This document shows positions 40,607-48,993 of a stretch of 64,000 nt of DNA, in pieces (the first letter of the stretch is position 1; every line of letters begins with the position of its first letter). The notes under the pieces were generated by a model. The model was not told where the DNA came from and made no database searches. It saw nothing but the letters and a program-made list of their open reading frames with translations. This DNA is from Xanthomonas sp. 3793 (GTDB lineage Bacteria; Pseudomonadota; Gammaproteobacteria; Xanthomonadales; Xanthomonadaceae): assembly GCF_024806835.1 (NCBI RefSeq), contig NZ_JANTYU010000004.1:620001-684000 (forward strand). The letters are read 5' to 3'. The position numbers and the translations under genes are program-made.

Positions 40607-41161
40607 CTACTTCACCGTAACGGTCTGTGGATTGCCCGCAGGCTTGCCGTCGACCATGGCCTGCGCGGTGTAGGTCCCGGCCGGCCAGCCATCGGGCTTG
40701 CTGAAGCTGAGGTTGGTGGTTTCTGCGCCAGTGGTGGTCAGCGTGGCGTTCTGCTCGCCGGCAACCTGGCCATCCTGATAGGTGAGCTTGGCCGATACGG
40801 GCACATTGCTCGCGCTGCCATCGGTCTTGACCGACACGATGATGGTGTCCTTGGTGCCGATGGTGGCAGACGGGGTCACTGTCTTGTCGGCGGCGGCAGT
40901 GGTCCCGACTGCAACGCTGGACACGCTGACGACGGAACCCGTCGCCGCTGCGGTGTCGGTGCTGGCCGCGCCGGTCGCCGTGCTCTGGCCAGCCTGATCG
41001 CTGGCCGGCGGCGTGGCGGCCGGGCCTGGCATCGCATCAGTGGCAGCGCCGGAAGTGGGATCCTTCGAAACGCTGGCGTCGTCGTTCTTCTTGCAGCCGG
41101 ACAGTGCAAGCACGCCGGCAAGCGCGATCACGAGCGTGCTTGAAACGGATTTAGTACGCAT
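40607..41161 (-). CDS. Predicted lipoprotein with Thr/Ala-rich linker and Ig-like domain
   Basis: 184 residues. Lipoprotein signal with lipobox 'LSGC' (~Cys23, 'LALSGCKKNDD'). Residues ~25-85 are a low-complexity Ala/Thr/Ser linker; ~90-184 look like an all-beta Ig-like domain ('TIGTKDTIIVSVKTDGSASN', 'PDGWPAGTYTAQAMVDGKPA', 'NPQTVTVK'), resembling Big-type or invasin-like modules used as structural spacers. Probably anchored in the outer membrane facing the periplasm. Function unknown. Monocistronic, with its own terminator. Confidence 0.8.
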   Translation of the reverse strand: MRTKSVSSTLVIALAGVLALSGCKKNDDASVSKDPTSGAATDAMPGPAATPPASDQAGQSTATGAASTDTAAATGSVVSVSSVAVGTTAAADKTVTPSATIGTKDTIIVSVKTDGSASNVPVSAKLTYQDGQVAGEQNATLTTTGAETTNLSFSKPDGWPAGTYTAQAMVDGKPAGNPQTVTVK

Positions 41162-41279
41162 GGATCAATCTCCGAATATCGAAAAGAATAGGGTTTCTGG
41201 AGTGTCTTGGTTTCTGATGTGTCTTGCGCGATTCCCGGCAGCGCGCCACGAACCATGCAATACGGTGACTCGCCGGCCA

Positions 41280-41573
41280 CTACGCTTTGTGCGGCAAACG
41301 CAGCACCTGCCCCGGAAAGATCTTGTCCGGGTCCTTGAGCGTTTCGCGGTTGGCTTCGAAAATACGCGGCCACAATGCGCCGTCGCCGAGGTGACGTTTG
41401 GCGATGCTGGACAGACTGTCGCCTGCCTGCACAGTGACCGATTCCTCGACCAGCTCTGCGGTGCTCTGCACGCTGGTGCGCACGTTGGAAAAATCCGGAG
41501 CGGGCGTCACTTCGGCTGTGCTATCGACCGTCGACGTCACATTGGAAAAATCTGGCTTCTTATCGGCACTCAT
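41280..41573 (-). CDS. LysM-domain protein (YgaU-like, without BON domain)
   Basis: 97 residues from ATG 41573. N-terminal half contains two similar short repeats ('KPDFSNVTSTVDSTAEV' and 'APDFSNVRTSVQSTAEL'). The C-terminal half is a single LysM module (~46-95: 'VTVQAGDSLSSIAKRHLGDG', 'DPDKIFPGQVLRLP'), which binds peptidoglycan glycan chains. No signal peptide is visible, as in YgaU/LysM potassium-binding proteins; it differs by lacking an N-terminal BON domain. Role unknown. Confidence 0.87.
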   Translation of the reverse strand: MSADKKPDFSNVTSTVDSTAEVTPAPDFSNVRTSVQSTAELVEESVTVQAGDSLSSIAKRHLGDGALWPRIFEANRETLKDPDKIFPGQVLRLPHKA

Positions 41574-41676
41574 TGCTGCATTCCTTCGTGCATCACGAAG
41601 CTTGCAGGGTGCGTGTAGCGCTGTTAAGCATGGATCGCGCCGCCGTGAAGCTCGCGCGATCCTTCTGTACAGCAAC

Positions 41677-42492
41677 TCATTGGCGCAGGTCGCGAAAGAT
41701 CGACAGCGGGGTGGGCACGCTGGGCGAGCTGCGCAGCGGATTGATATCCAGCCCGCCACGCCGGGTATACCGCGCTTCGACCACCAGCCACTCAGGCGCG
41801 CAGCGGGTCAGTACGTCATTGAAAATGCGCTCCACGCATTGCTCATGAAACTCGGCGTGGTCGCGGAAACTCACCAGATAGCGCAGCAGGCCTTCGCGGT
41901 CGATCGGCGCGCCGCGGTAGCGCAGCGTGACGCTGGCCCAATCCGGTTGGCCGGTGACCGGGCAATTGGATTTGAGCAGGGCCGAGGTCAGCACTTCTTC
42001 GGTGAGCGGTTGTGCGTGCGCCGACAGATACGCGGCATTGGGCGGGCCGTAGTCGTCGATGCTGACGTCCAGCGCGTCGATCGATTCGCCCTCGCCCACC
42101 GCATCGATCGGCGGCAGACCGAAGTCCACCACTACGTCGGCGCCGGCGCGCGTGGACAGGTCAGTGGCGATGCGCGTGCGCACCGCTTCGGCACTGTTGA
42201 AGCGGGTGGCATTGAGCGAATTGAGATACAGCTTGAGCGACTTGGATTCGATCAACGACGGCGACTCGCAGGGGACGTGCAAGGTGGCCGTGGCCACGCA
42301 TGGCTTGCCCTGTGCATCGAGCCAGCTGAGTTCATAGGCATGCCAGCGATCGCGCCCGATGAAGGGCAAGGCGCCGGCCAGGCCGATCGCCTCGCGCCCG
42401 GCCGCGCGCGGAATCGGAAACAGCAGCGACGGATCGTAGCCGCTGGGATAGGCGACCTCACGACCGAGGGTGGAATCTTCTGGGGTATTCAT
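41677..42492 (-). CDS. queF: NADPH-dependent 7-cyano-7-deazaguanine (preQ0) reductase
   Basis: 271 residues, the long unimodular-repeat (YqcD/bimodular) form. Reduces preQ0 nitrile to preQ1 in queuosine tRNA modification. Active-site Cys in '[17 protein letters not shown]' with the following Asp, the NADPH-binding QueF motif '[19 protein letters not shown]', and '[20 protein letters not shown]'. All are intact. Upstream is a heptanucleotide repeat tract adjoining the M20 peptidase gene; other queuosine genes are not in the window. Confidence 0.95.
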   Translation of the reverse strand: MNTPEDSTLGREVAYPSGYDPSLLFPIPRAAGREAIGLAGALPFIGRDRWHAYELSWLDAQGKPCVATATLHVPCESPSLIESKSLKLYLNSLNATRFNSAEAVRTRIATDLSTRAGADVVVDFGLPPIDAVGEGESIDALDVSIDDYGPPNAAYLSAHAQPLTEEVLTSALLKSNCPVTGQPDWASVTLRYRGAPIDREGLLRYLVSFRDHAEFHEQCVERIFNDVLTRCAPEWLVVEARYTRRGGLDINPLRSSPSVPTPLSIFRDLRQ

Positions 42493-42633
42493 CGCGCCAT
42501 TTTAGGCCGAGCGGGCTGGCCGTGAGCTATATGGCGGATGCTGGAGCGAGCTGGCGACAGAAGCAGCGGGCCGTCAAGCGGCCCGCCACCCCACGCGATC
42601 AGCAACGCTCAGCGGAAACCGCGCAACTGCGCA

Positions 42634-42709
42634 CGATTCCCCATTCCCCATTCCCCATTCCCCATTCCCCATTCCCCATTCCCCATTCCCGATTCCCGAT
42701 TCCCGATTC
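42634..42709. repeat. Heptanucleotide tandem repeat tract between the M20 peptidase gene and queF
   Basis: About ten 7-bp units: mainly CCCCATT, changing to CCCGATT in the last three. The tract runs up to the TGA stop of the M20 gene (minus strand) and lies ~140 bp upstream of queF. Read on the minus strand it is G-rich with regular GGG runs. Related tracts occur at 59621-59730 and, as a remnant, at 48954-48982. Confidence 0.9.
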
Positions 42710-44024
42710 AGCCAGCCTCGCCCTGGTGCAGGTAATCCAGCGACACCTGCAACAACGCGCGCAAGCCCACATCCAGCGACGATTCGTCGAGCAGGAACTG
42801 CGGCGAATGGTTGCTGGGCGCGGTCGCCGGGTCGATGCCCTTGGCGGTGGAGCCGACGAAGAAGAACATCGACGGCACCTGCTGGGCGTAGAACGAAAAG
42901 TCTTCGGCGCCCATCTGCAACGGCGGCTCGTAGACATTGTCGGCGCCCACCACGGCCTGCAGGCTGGGCAGCATCTTTGCGGTCAATGCAGGGTCGTTGA
43001 CGGTGGCCGGGTTGCCGGGCTGGTCCGGTACCTGCGCCTCGACCTTGGCCCCGTGGGCGGCAGCGGTGTGCTCGGCCACCGTCTTGAGGTCGGCGAAGAT
43101 CTGCTGGCGCATGGCTTCGTCGAAGGTGCGGATGGTGCCGACCATTTCCACGTCGTCGGGGATGATGTTGTAGCGGATGCCGCCCTTGATCGCGCCGAAG
43201 CTCAACACCGCCGGCTGCTTGGACAGGTTGGCGCGGCGGCTGATCACGGTCTGCGCGGCACCGATCATGTCGGCGCTGGCCACGATCGGGTCGATGCCGT
43301 TCCACGGCGCCGAGCCATGGGTCTGGCGGCCGATCATCTTGATCGCGAACCGGTCCGAAGCCGCCATCAGCGGGCCGCTGCGCACCGCGATCTTGCCGGC
43401 CTGCACGCTGGAGAACACATGCAGGCCGAACACCGCCTGCGGCTTGAAGTCGGCGAACAAGCCTTCCTTCAGCATCAGCGACGCGCCGCCCTCTTCGTTG
43501 CCCGGTGCGCCTTCCTCGGAGGGCTGGAAGATCAGCATCACCTCGCCGGGCAGCTGCTCGCGCATGCCCACCAGCGCTTCGGCCACCCCGAGCAGGATCG
43601 CGGTGTGGGCGTCGTGGCCGCAGGCGTGCATCACCCCGACCTGCTCGCCGCGGTACTCGGCGGTGACCTTGGAGGCGTATGGCAGGCCGGTCTGCTCCTT
43701 GACCGGCAAGGCATCCATGTCAGCGCGCAAGGCGATCTTCGGACCCGGCTTGCCGCCCTTGATGATGGCCACCACGCCGTGATGGGCGATACCGGTACGT
43801 GGCTTGAGGCCGAGCTTGCGCAGCTGCGCGGCCACCGTGGCGGCGGTGCGCTCCTCGCGGTTGGACAGTTCCGGGTGCTGATGGAAGTCGCGGCGCCACT
43901 GCACCAGCTTGGTCTGCAACGGCGCGGCAGCGGCCTGCACTTCGGGCCGGGGCGTGGCCTGGGCGGCGGCGAGCGTGGGCAGGGCGAGCAGTAGCGCGCT
44001 GGTCAGCAGGCGGGAGTGGCGCAT
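42708..44024 (-). CDS. M20 family metallopeptidase / amidohydrolase, exported
   Basis: 438 residues from ATG 44024, which has AGAGG 7 bp upstream; a TTG two codons earlier is an alternative. Signal peptide 1-22 ('LLTSALLLALPTLAAAQ'). M20D-type dinuclear metal site: 'LRADMDALPV', 'HACGHDAHTA', 'PSEEGAPGNEEGGASL' and the late 'MGAEDFSFYAQQVP'. Such enzymes hydrolyse N-acyl amino acids or small peptides (IAA-amino-acid hydrolase/hippurate hydrolase type). The exact substrate is unknown; the periplasmic location is inferred from the signal. Divergent from mdtA. Confidence 0.92.
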   Translation of the reverse strand: MRHSRLLTSALLLALPTLAAAQATPRPEVQAAAAPLQTKLVQWRRDFHQHPELSNREERTAATVAAQLRKLGLKPRTGIAHHGVVAIIKGGKPGPKIALRADMDALPVKEQTGLPYASKVTAEYRGEQVGVMHACGHDAHTAILLGVAEALVGMREQLPGEVMLIFQPSEEGAPGNEEGGASLMLKEGLFADFKPQAVFGLHVFSSVQAGKIAVRSGPLMAASDRFAIKMIGRQTHGSAPWNGIDPIVASADMIGAAQTVISRRANLSKQPAVLSFGAIKGGIRYNIIPDDVEMVGTIRTFDEAMRQQIFADLKTVAEHTAAAHGAKVEAQVPDQPGNPATVNDPALTAKMLPSLQAVVGADNVYEPPLQMGAEDFSFYAQQVPSMFFFVGSTAKGIDPATAPSNHSPQFLLDESSLDVGLRALLQVSLDYLHQGEAG

Positions 44025-44180
44025 TGGCAATCCTCTAAAGATGATTGCTTAATGTAGTGCACCCGCGCGGCTGGCGGGTTGCGGTGGGGCCCGATTCAGT
44101 CCAGCGGTCAACCGCAGTCGCAGTGGTACGTTGCCGCTGCACTGCGCCCATGAATGGCGCAGATGTCGCGCCCGATGGCC

Positions 44181-44196
44181 CGTTACTTCAGTAACG
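44181..44196. promoter_or_regulatory. Palindrome upstream of the mdtABC-type operon
   Basis: CGTTAC-TTCA-GTAACG, a perfect 6-bp inverted repeat with a 4-bp spacer, ~85 bp before the mdtA start, in the divergent region shared with the M20 gene. It could be an operator or a small hairpin; no regulator gene is adjacent. Confidence 0.35.
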
Positions 44197-44281
44197 TTCA
44201 ATCCGTCAGGCGCGGCGATATGCTTCGCATAGCCGCCCCACGGTCGCCCCAGGCGCCCGGCCCGCCCTCAGGAGTTGTCGC

Positions 44282-45520
44282 ATGTCGCGTTTTTGGAAGA
44301 TCACACTGCTGGTCGTAGCGGTGCTCGTCGTGGTGTTTGTCGCAATGCGGATGATGGGCGGGGGCGATCACGGCAAGCGGGCGGACGCACCGGACGGCAA
44401 TGGCACCGAAAACAGCGGCCCGGTGCCGGTCACGGTGGTGGCTGCCACCACCCAGGACGTGCCGGTCTATGCCAGCGCGCTGGGCACGGTCACCGCGCTC
44501 AATACGGTCACGGTCAGCCCGCAGGTCGGCGGCCAGCTGATGAGCCTGAATTTCAAGGAAGGCCAGGAAGTGAAGAAGGGCGAGCTGCTGGCGCAGATCG
44601 ACCCGCGTACCCTGCAGGCCAGCTACGACCAGGCGCTGGCGGCCAAGCGCCAGAACCAGGCGCTGCTGGCGACCTCACGGGTGAACTACCAGCGCTCCAA
44701 CGACCCGGCCTACAAGCAGTACGTCTCGCGCACAGACCTGGATACCCAGCGTAACCAGGTGGCGCAGTACGAGGCGGCGGTGTCGGCCAACGATGCGCAG
44801 ATGCGCTCGGCGCAGGTGCAATTGCAGTTCACCCGCGTCACCGCGCCGATTGACGGCATCGCCGGCATCCGCGGGGTGGACGTGGGCAATATCGTCAGCG
44901 CCAGCTCCACCATCGTCACCCTGACCCAGATCCGCCCGATCTATGTGTCCTTCAACCTGCCCGAACGCGAGCTGCAGGCCGTGCGCAGCGGCCAGGCGGC
45001 GTCGCCACTGGGCGTGGCGGCGCTGGATCGCGGCGATGCGCACGTGATCAGCGGCGACGGCAAGCTGGAGGTGATCGACAACCGCATCGCCGCCGACAGC
45101 GGCACCTTCGGTGCGCGTGCGATCTTCGCCAACACCGACAACGCCTTGTGGCCGGGGCAGTTCGTCAACGTGCGGCTGCAGCTGCGCACCATCTCCGGCG
45201 GCACCGTGGTGCCCACCCAGGCCGTGCAGCGCGGGCCGGACGGCGATTACGTCTATGTGGTGGGCAACGACAACACCGCACAGATGCGCACCGTGGTGCA
45301 GGGCGTGGAAGTGGACGACAGCCATGTGCAGGTCACCAAGGGCCTCAAGCCCGGCGAGCGCGTGGTCACCGAAGGCCAGTTCCGGCTCAAGCCGGGCAGC
45401 AAGGTCAGCGCACTCAAGCCGGGCGAAACCCCGCCCGAGCCGACCGAGGCCGAACTCAAGGCAGCGCAGGACAAGCAGAAGGGCGGCGGCGGTGGCCGTC
45501 GCGGCGGCGGCCCGCGCTAA
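44282..45520 (+). CDS. mdtA: RND efflux periplasmic adaptor subunit (MdtA-like)
   Basis: 412 residues from ATG 44282 (CAGGAG upstream). HlyD/MFP family adaptor that joins the inner-membrane RND pump to an outer-membrane channel. One N-terminal membrane helix (5-25), lipoyl-barrel halves 'NTVTVSPQVGGQLMSLNFKE' (~73-92) and 'VTAPIDGIAGIRGVDVGNIV' (~185), an alpha-hairpin between them, beta-barrel ('TQIRPIYVSFNLPERELQAV') and membrane-proximal domain. Gly/Arg-rich tail. First gene of mdtABC; no outer-membrane factor is encoded nearby. Confidence 0.93.
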   Translation: MSRFWKITLLVVAVLVVVFVAMRMMGGGDHGKRADAPDGNGTENSGPVPVTVVAATTQDVPVYASALGTVTALNTVTVSPQVGGQLMSLNFKEGQEVKKGELLAQIDPRTLQASYDQALAAKRQNQALLATSRVNYQRSNDPAYKQYVSRTDLDTQRNQVAQYEAAVSANDAQMRSAQVQLQFTRVTAPIDGIAGIRGVDVGNIVSASSTIVTLTQIRPIYVSFNLPERELQAVRSGQAASPLGVAALDRGDAHVISGDGKLEVIDNRIAADSGTFGARAIFANTDNALWPGQFVNVRLQLRTISGGTVVPTQAVQRGPDGDYVYVVGNDNTAQMRTVVQGVEVDDSHVQVTKGLKPGERVVTEGQFRLKPGSKVSALKPGETPPEPTEAELKAAQDKQKGGGGGRRGGGPR

Positions 45521-45614
45521 TGCCTGACCACTGGCGACGGGACACCCCGCCGCCAGTGCGCGTCGGCGCCCTGTGCGCCGGCACCGATTGACGTCTTCAG
45601 CAAGGATTCCCCCC

Positions 45615-48600
45615 GTGGGCTTTTCGACCATCTTCATCCGCCGCCCCATCGCCACCTCGTTGTTGATGGCGGGCGTCCTGCTGCTGGGCATCCTGGGCTA
45701 CCGGCAATTGCCGGTGTCGGCGCTGCCGGAAATCGACGCGCCCAGCCTGGTCGTGACCACCCAATACCCCGGCGCCAACGCGACCACCATGGCCTCGCTG
45801 GTGACCACGCCGCTGGAGCGCCAGTTCGGGCAGATCTCCGGGTTGCAGATGATGACCTCCGACTCGTCGGCGGGCCTGTCCACCATCATTCTGCAGTTCT
45901 CGATGGACCGCGACATCGACATCGCTTCGCAGGACGTGCAGGCGGCGATCCGCCAGGCCACCCTGCCCTCGTCGCTGCCGTACCAGCCGGTCTACAACCG
46001 GGTCAATCCGGCCGATGCGGCGATCCTCACGCTCAAGCTCACCTCCGACTCGCTACCGCTGCGCGAGGTCAACCGCTACGCCGATGCGATCCTGGCCCAG
46101 CGCCTGTCGCAGGTGCCGGGCGTGGGCCTGGTGTCGATCGCCGGCAACGTGCGCCCGGCCGTGCGCATCCAGGTCAACCCGGCGCAGCTGTCGAACATGG
46201 GCCTGACCATGGAGTCGCTGCGCAGCGCCCTGACCCAGACCAATGTCAGCGCGCCCAAGGGTTCGCTCAACGGCAAGACCCAGTCCTACAGCATCGGCAC
46301 CAACGACCAGCTCACCGACGCGGCGCAATACCGCGAGACCATCATCAGCTTCGCCAACGGCCGCCCGGTGCGCCTGGCCGATGTGGCCAACGTGGTCGAC
46401 GGGGTGGAAAACGACCAGCTCGCCGCCTGGGCCGATGGCAAGCCGGCGGTGCTGCTGGAGATCCGCCGCCAGCCCGGCGCCAACATCGTGCAGACGGTGG
46501 AGCAGATCCGCAGCATCCTGCCGCAACTGCAGTCGGTGCTGCCGGCCGACGTGCACCTGGAGGTGTTCTCCGACCGCACCGAAACCATCCGCGCCTCGGT
46601 GCACGAGGTGAAGTTCACCCTGGTGCTGACCATCGCGCTGGTGGTGGCGGTGATCTTCGTGTTCCTGCGCCGGCTGTGGGCCACCATCATTCCCTCGGTG
46701 GCGGTGCCGTTGTCGCTGGCTGGCACCTTCGGGGTGATGGCGTTCGCCGGCATGTCGCTGGACAACCTGTCGCTGATGGCGCTGGTGGTGGCGACCGGGT
46801 TCGTGGTCGACGATGCGATCGTGATGATCGAAAACATCGTGCGCTACATCGAACAGGGCAAGAGCGGGCCGGAGGCGGCGGAAATCGGCGCCAAGCAGAT
46901 CGGCTTCACCGTGTTGTCGCTGACCGTGTCGCTGGTGGCGGTGTTCCTGCCACTGCTGCTGATGCCGGGCGTGACCGGGCGGCTGTTCCATGAGTTTGCG
47001 TGGGTGCTGTCGATCGCGGTGGTGATCTCGATGCTGGTGTCGCTGACGCTGACGCCGATGATGTGCGCCTACCTGCTCAAGCCCGACGCGCTGCCCGAAG
47101 GCGAGGACGCGCACGAACGCGCAGCAGCGGCCGGCAAGACCAATCTGTGGACACGCACGGTGGGCGCGTACGAGCGCAGCCTGGACTGGGTGCTTGCCCA
47201 TCAGCCGCTGACCCTGGCGGTGGCGATCGGCGCGGTGGCACTGACGGTGGTGCTGTATGTGGCGATCCCCAAGGGCCTGCTGCCCGAACAGGACACCGGC
47301 CTGATCACCGGGGTGGTACAGGCCGACCAGAACGTGGCCTTCCCGCAGATGGAAGAGCGCACCCAGGCGGTGGCAGCAGCGCTGAAGAAGGACCCGGCGG
47401 TGACCGGCGTGGCCGCCTTCATCGGCGCCGGCACCATGAACCCGACGCTCAACCAGGGTCAGCTCGCAATCGTGCTGAAGACGCGTGGCGACCGCGATGG
47501 CCTGGACGAGGTGCTGCCGCGCCTGCAGAAAGCCGTGGCCGGCATTCCGGGCGTGGCGCTGTTCCTCAAGCCGGTGCAGGACGTCACCCTGGACACCCGC
47601 GTGGCGGCCACCGAATACCAGTATTCGATCTCGGATGTGGACAGCACCGAGCTGGCCACCTGGGCCGGGCGCATGACCGAGGCGATGCGCAAGCTGCCCG
47701 AGCTGGCCGATGTGGACAACAACCTGGCCAACCAGGGACGTGCGCTGGAGCTGAGCATCGACCGCGACAAGGCCAGCATGCTGGGCGTGCCGATGCAGAC
47801 CATCGACGACACGCTGTACGACGCCTTCGGCCAACGCCAGATCTCCACCATCTTCACCGAGCTCAATCAGTACCGCGTGGTGCTGGAAGTGGCCCCGGAA
47901 TTCCGCAGCAGCACCGCGCTGATGAATCAGCTGGCGGTGGCCAGCAACGGCAGCGGCGCGCTGACCGGCACCAATGCCACTAGCTTCGGCCAGGTGACCT
48001 CGTCCAACTCGTCCACCGCCACCGGCGTGGGCAACCAGAACACCGGCATCGTGGTCGGCGCCGGCAGCATCATTCCGCTGGCCTCGCTGGCCGAAGCCAA
48101 GGTCACCAATACGCCGTTGGTGGTCAGCCACCAGCAGCAGCTGCCGGCGGTGACCATCTCGTTCAATCTGGCGCCGGGGCACTCGTTGTCGCAGGCGGTG
48201 GCGGCGATCGAGAAGGCGCGCGAAGACCTGAAGATTCCGACCCAGGTGCATGCGCAGTTCGTCGGCAAGGCCGCCGAATTCACCGGCAGCCAGACCGATA
48301 TCGTGTGGCTGCTGCTGGCCTCGATCGTGGTGATCTACATCGTGCTGGGCGTGCTGTACGAAAGCTACATCCACCCGCTGACGATCATCTCCACGCTGCC
48401 GCCGGCCGGCGTTGGCGCGCTGCTGGCGCTGATGATGTGCGGGCTGAGCCTGTCGGTGGACGGCATCGTCGGCATCGTGCTGCTGATCGGCATCGTCAAG
48501 AAGAACGCGATCATGATGATCGACTTCGCCATCGACGCCCGCCGCGAAGGCGCCAACGCGCATGAAGCGATCCGGCGCGCCTGCCTGCTGCGCTTCCGCC

Positions 48601-48863
48601 CGATCATGATGACCACCGCCGCGGCGATGCTGGGCGCGCTGCCGCTGGCGCTGGGCACCGGCATCGGTTCGGAACTGCGTCGCCCGCTCGGCATCGCGAT
48701 TGTGGGTGGCCTGTTGCTGTCGCAGCTGGTGACGCTGTACACCACCCCGGTGATCTACCTGTACATGGAACGTGCCGGCGAGCGGCTACGCGACTGGCGC
48801 GCGCGGCGTGCCGCCCGCCGCGACGGCGTACCCCCGGCCTCCACCTCGGAGCGCCCGGCGTGA
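45615..48863 (+). CDS. mdtB: RND multidrug efflux permease, first subunit (MdtB-like)
   Basis: 1082 residues from GTG 45615; an in-frame ATG at 45573 would add 14 residues with no family match. AcrB/MdtB-type proton-driven pump: N-terminal 'TIFIRRPIATSLLMAGVLLL', proton-relay Asp pair in 'GFVVDDAIVMIENIVRYIEQ' and Lys in 'IGIVKKNAIMMIDFA', with twelve expected membrane helices and two large periplasmic loops. Unusual Ser/Thr/Asn-rich insert near 800-830 in the second porter loop ('GTNATSFGQVTSSNSSTAT'). Expected to form a B2C heterotrimer with the next protein. Confidence 0.94.
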   Translation: MGFSTIFIRRPIATSLLMAGVLLLGILGYRQLPVSALPEIDAPSLVVTTQYPGANATTMASLVTTPLERQFGQISGLQMMTSDSSAGLSTIILQFSMDRDIDIASQDVQAAIRQATLPSSLPYQPVYNRVNPADAAILTLKLTSDSLPLREVNRYADAILAQRLSQVPGVGLVSIAGNVRPAVRIQVNPAQLSNMGLTMESLRSALTQTNVSAPKGSLNGKTQSYSIGTNDQLTDAAQYRETIISFANGRPVRLADVANVVDGVENDQLAAWADGKPAVLLEIRRQPGANIVQTVEQIRSILPQLQSVLPADVHLEVFSDRTETIRASVHEVKFTLVLTIALVVAVIFVFLRRLWATIIPSVAVPLSLAGTFGVMAFAGMSLDNLSLMALVVATGFVVDDAIVMIENIVRYIEQGKSGPEAAEIGAKQIGFTVLSLTVSLVAVFLPLLLMPGVTGRLFHEFAWVLSIAVVISMLVSLTLTPMMCAYLLKPDALPEGEDAHERAAAAGKTNLWTRTVGAYERSLDWVLAHQPLTLAVAIGAVALTVVLYVAIPKGLLPEQDTGLITGVVQADQNVAFPQMEERTQAVAAALKKDPAVTGVAAFIGAGTMNPTLNQGQLAIVLKTRGDRDGLDEVLPRLQKAVAGIPGVALFLKPVQDVTLDTRVAATEYQYSISDVDSTELATWAGRMTEAMRKLPELADVDNNLANQGRALELSIDRDKASMLGVPMQTIDDTLYDAFGQRQISTIFTELNQYRVVLEVAPEFRSSTALMNQLAVASNGSGALTGTNATSFGQVTSSNSSTATGVGNQNTGIVVGAGSIIPLASLAEAKVTNTPLVVSHQQQLPAVTISFNLAPGHSLSQAVAAIEKAREDLKIPTQVHAQFVGKAAEFTGSQTDIVWLLLASIVVIYIVLGVLYESYIHPLTIISTLPPAGVGALLALMMCGLSLSVDGIVGIVLLIGIVKKNAIMMIDFAIDARREGANAHEAIRRACLLRFRPIMMTTAAAMLGALPLALGTGIGSELRRPLGIAIVGGLLLSQLVTLYTTPVIYLYMERAGERLRDWRARRAARRDGVPPASTSERPA

Positions 48864-48953
48864 GGACTGTTGCGGCAATCGCTGATCCGATTACCGGCGT
48901 GCGGCATCGCCTGCCCGCAGGCGCGCTCAGGCGTGGCGCTGGCCCTGCTTGCC

Positions 48954-48982
48954 GAATCCCCAATCCCGATTCCCAAATCCCG
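48954..48982. repeat. Short heptamer-repeat remnant between mdtB and mdtC
   Basis: About four imperfect 7-bp units (GAATCCC, CAATCCC, GATTCCC, AAATCCC) in the 130-bp mdtB-mdtC spacer, ending ~12 bp before the mdtC start. Same family as the longer tracts at 42634 and 59621. Confidence 0.75.
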
Positions 48983-48993
48983 GCACCACAGCC

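Noticed and set aside
46053-48563. 836-residue minus-strand ORF antisense to mdtB
   Set aside because: Translates to His/Gln/Arg/Asp-rich low-complexity text typical of the reverse frame of high-GC coding DNA; mdtB on the plus strand matches a known family throughout.
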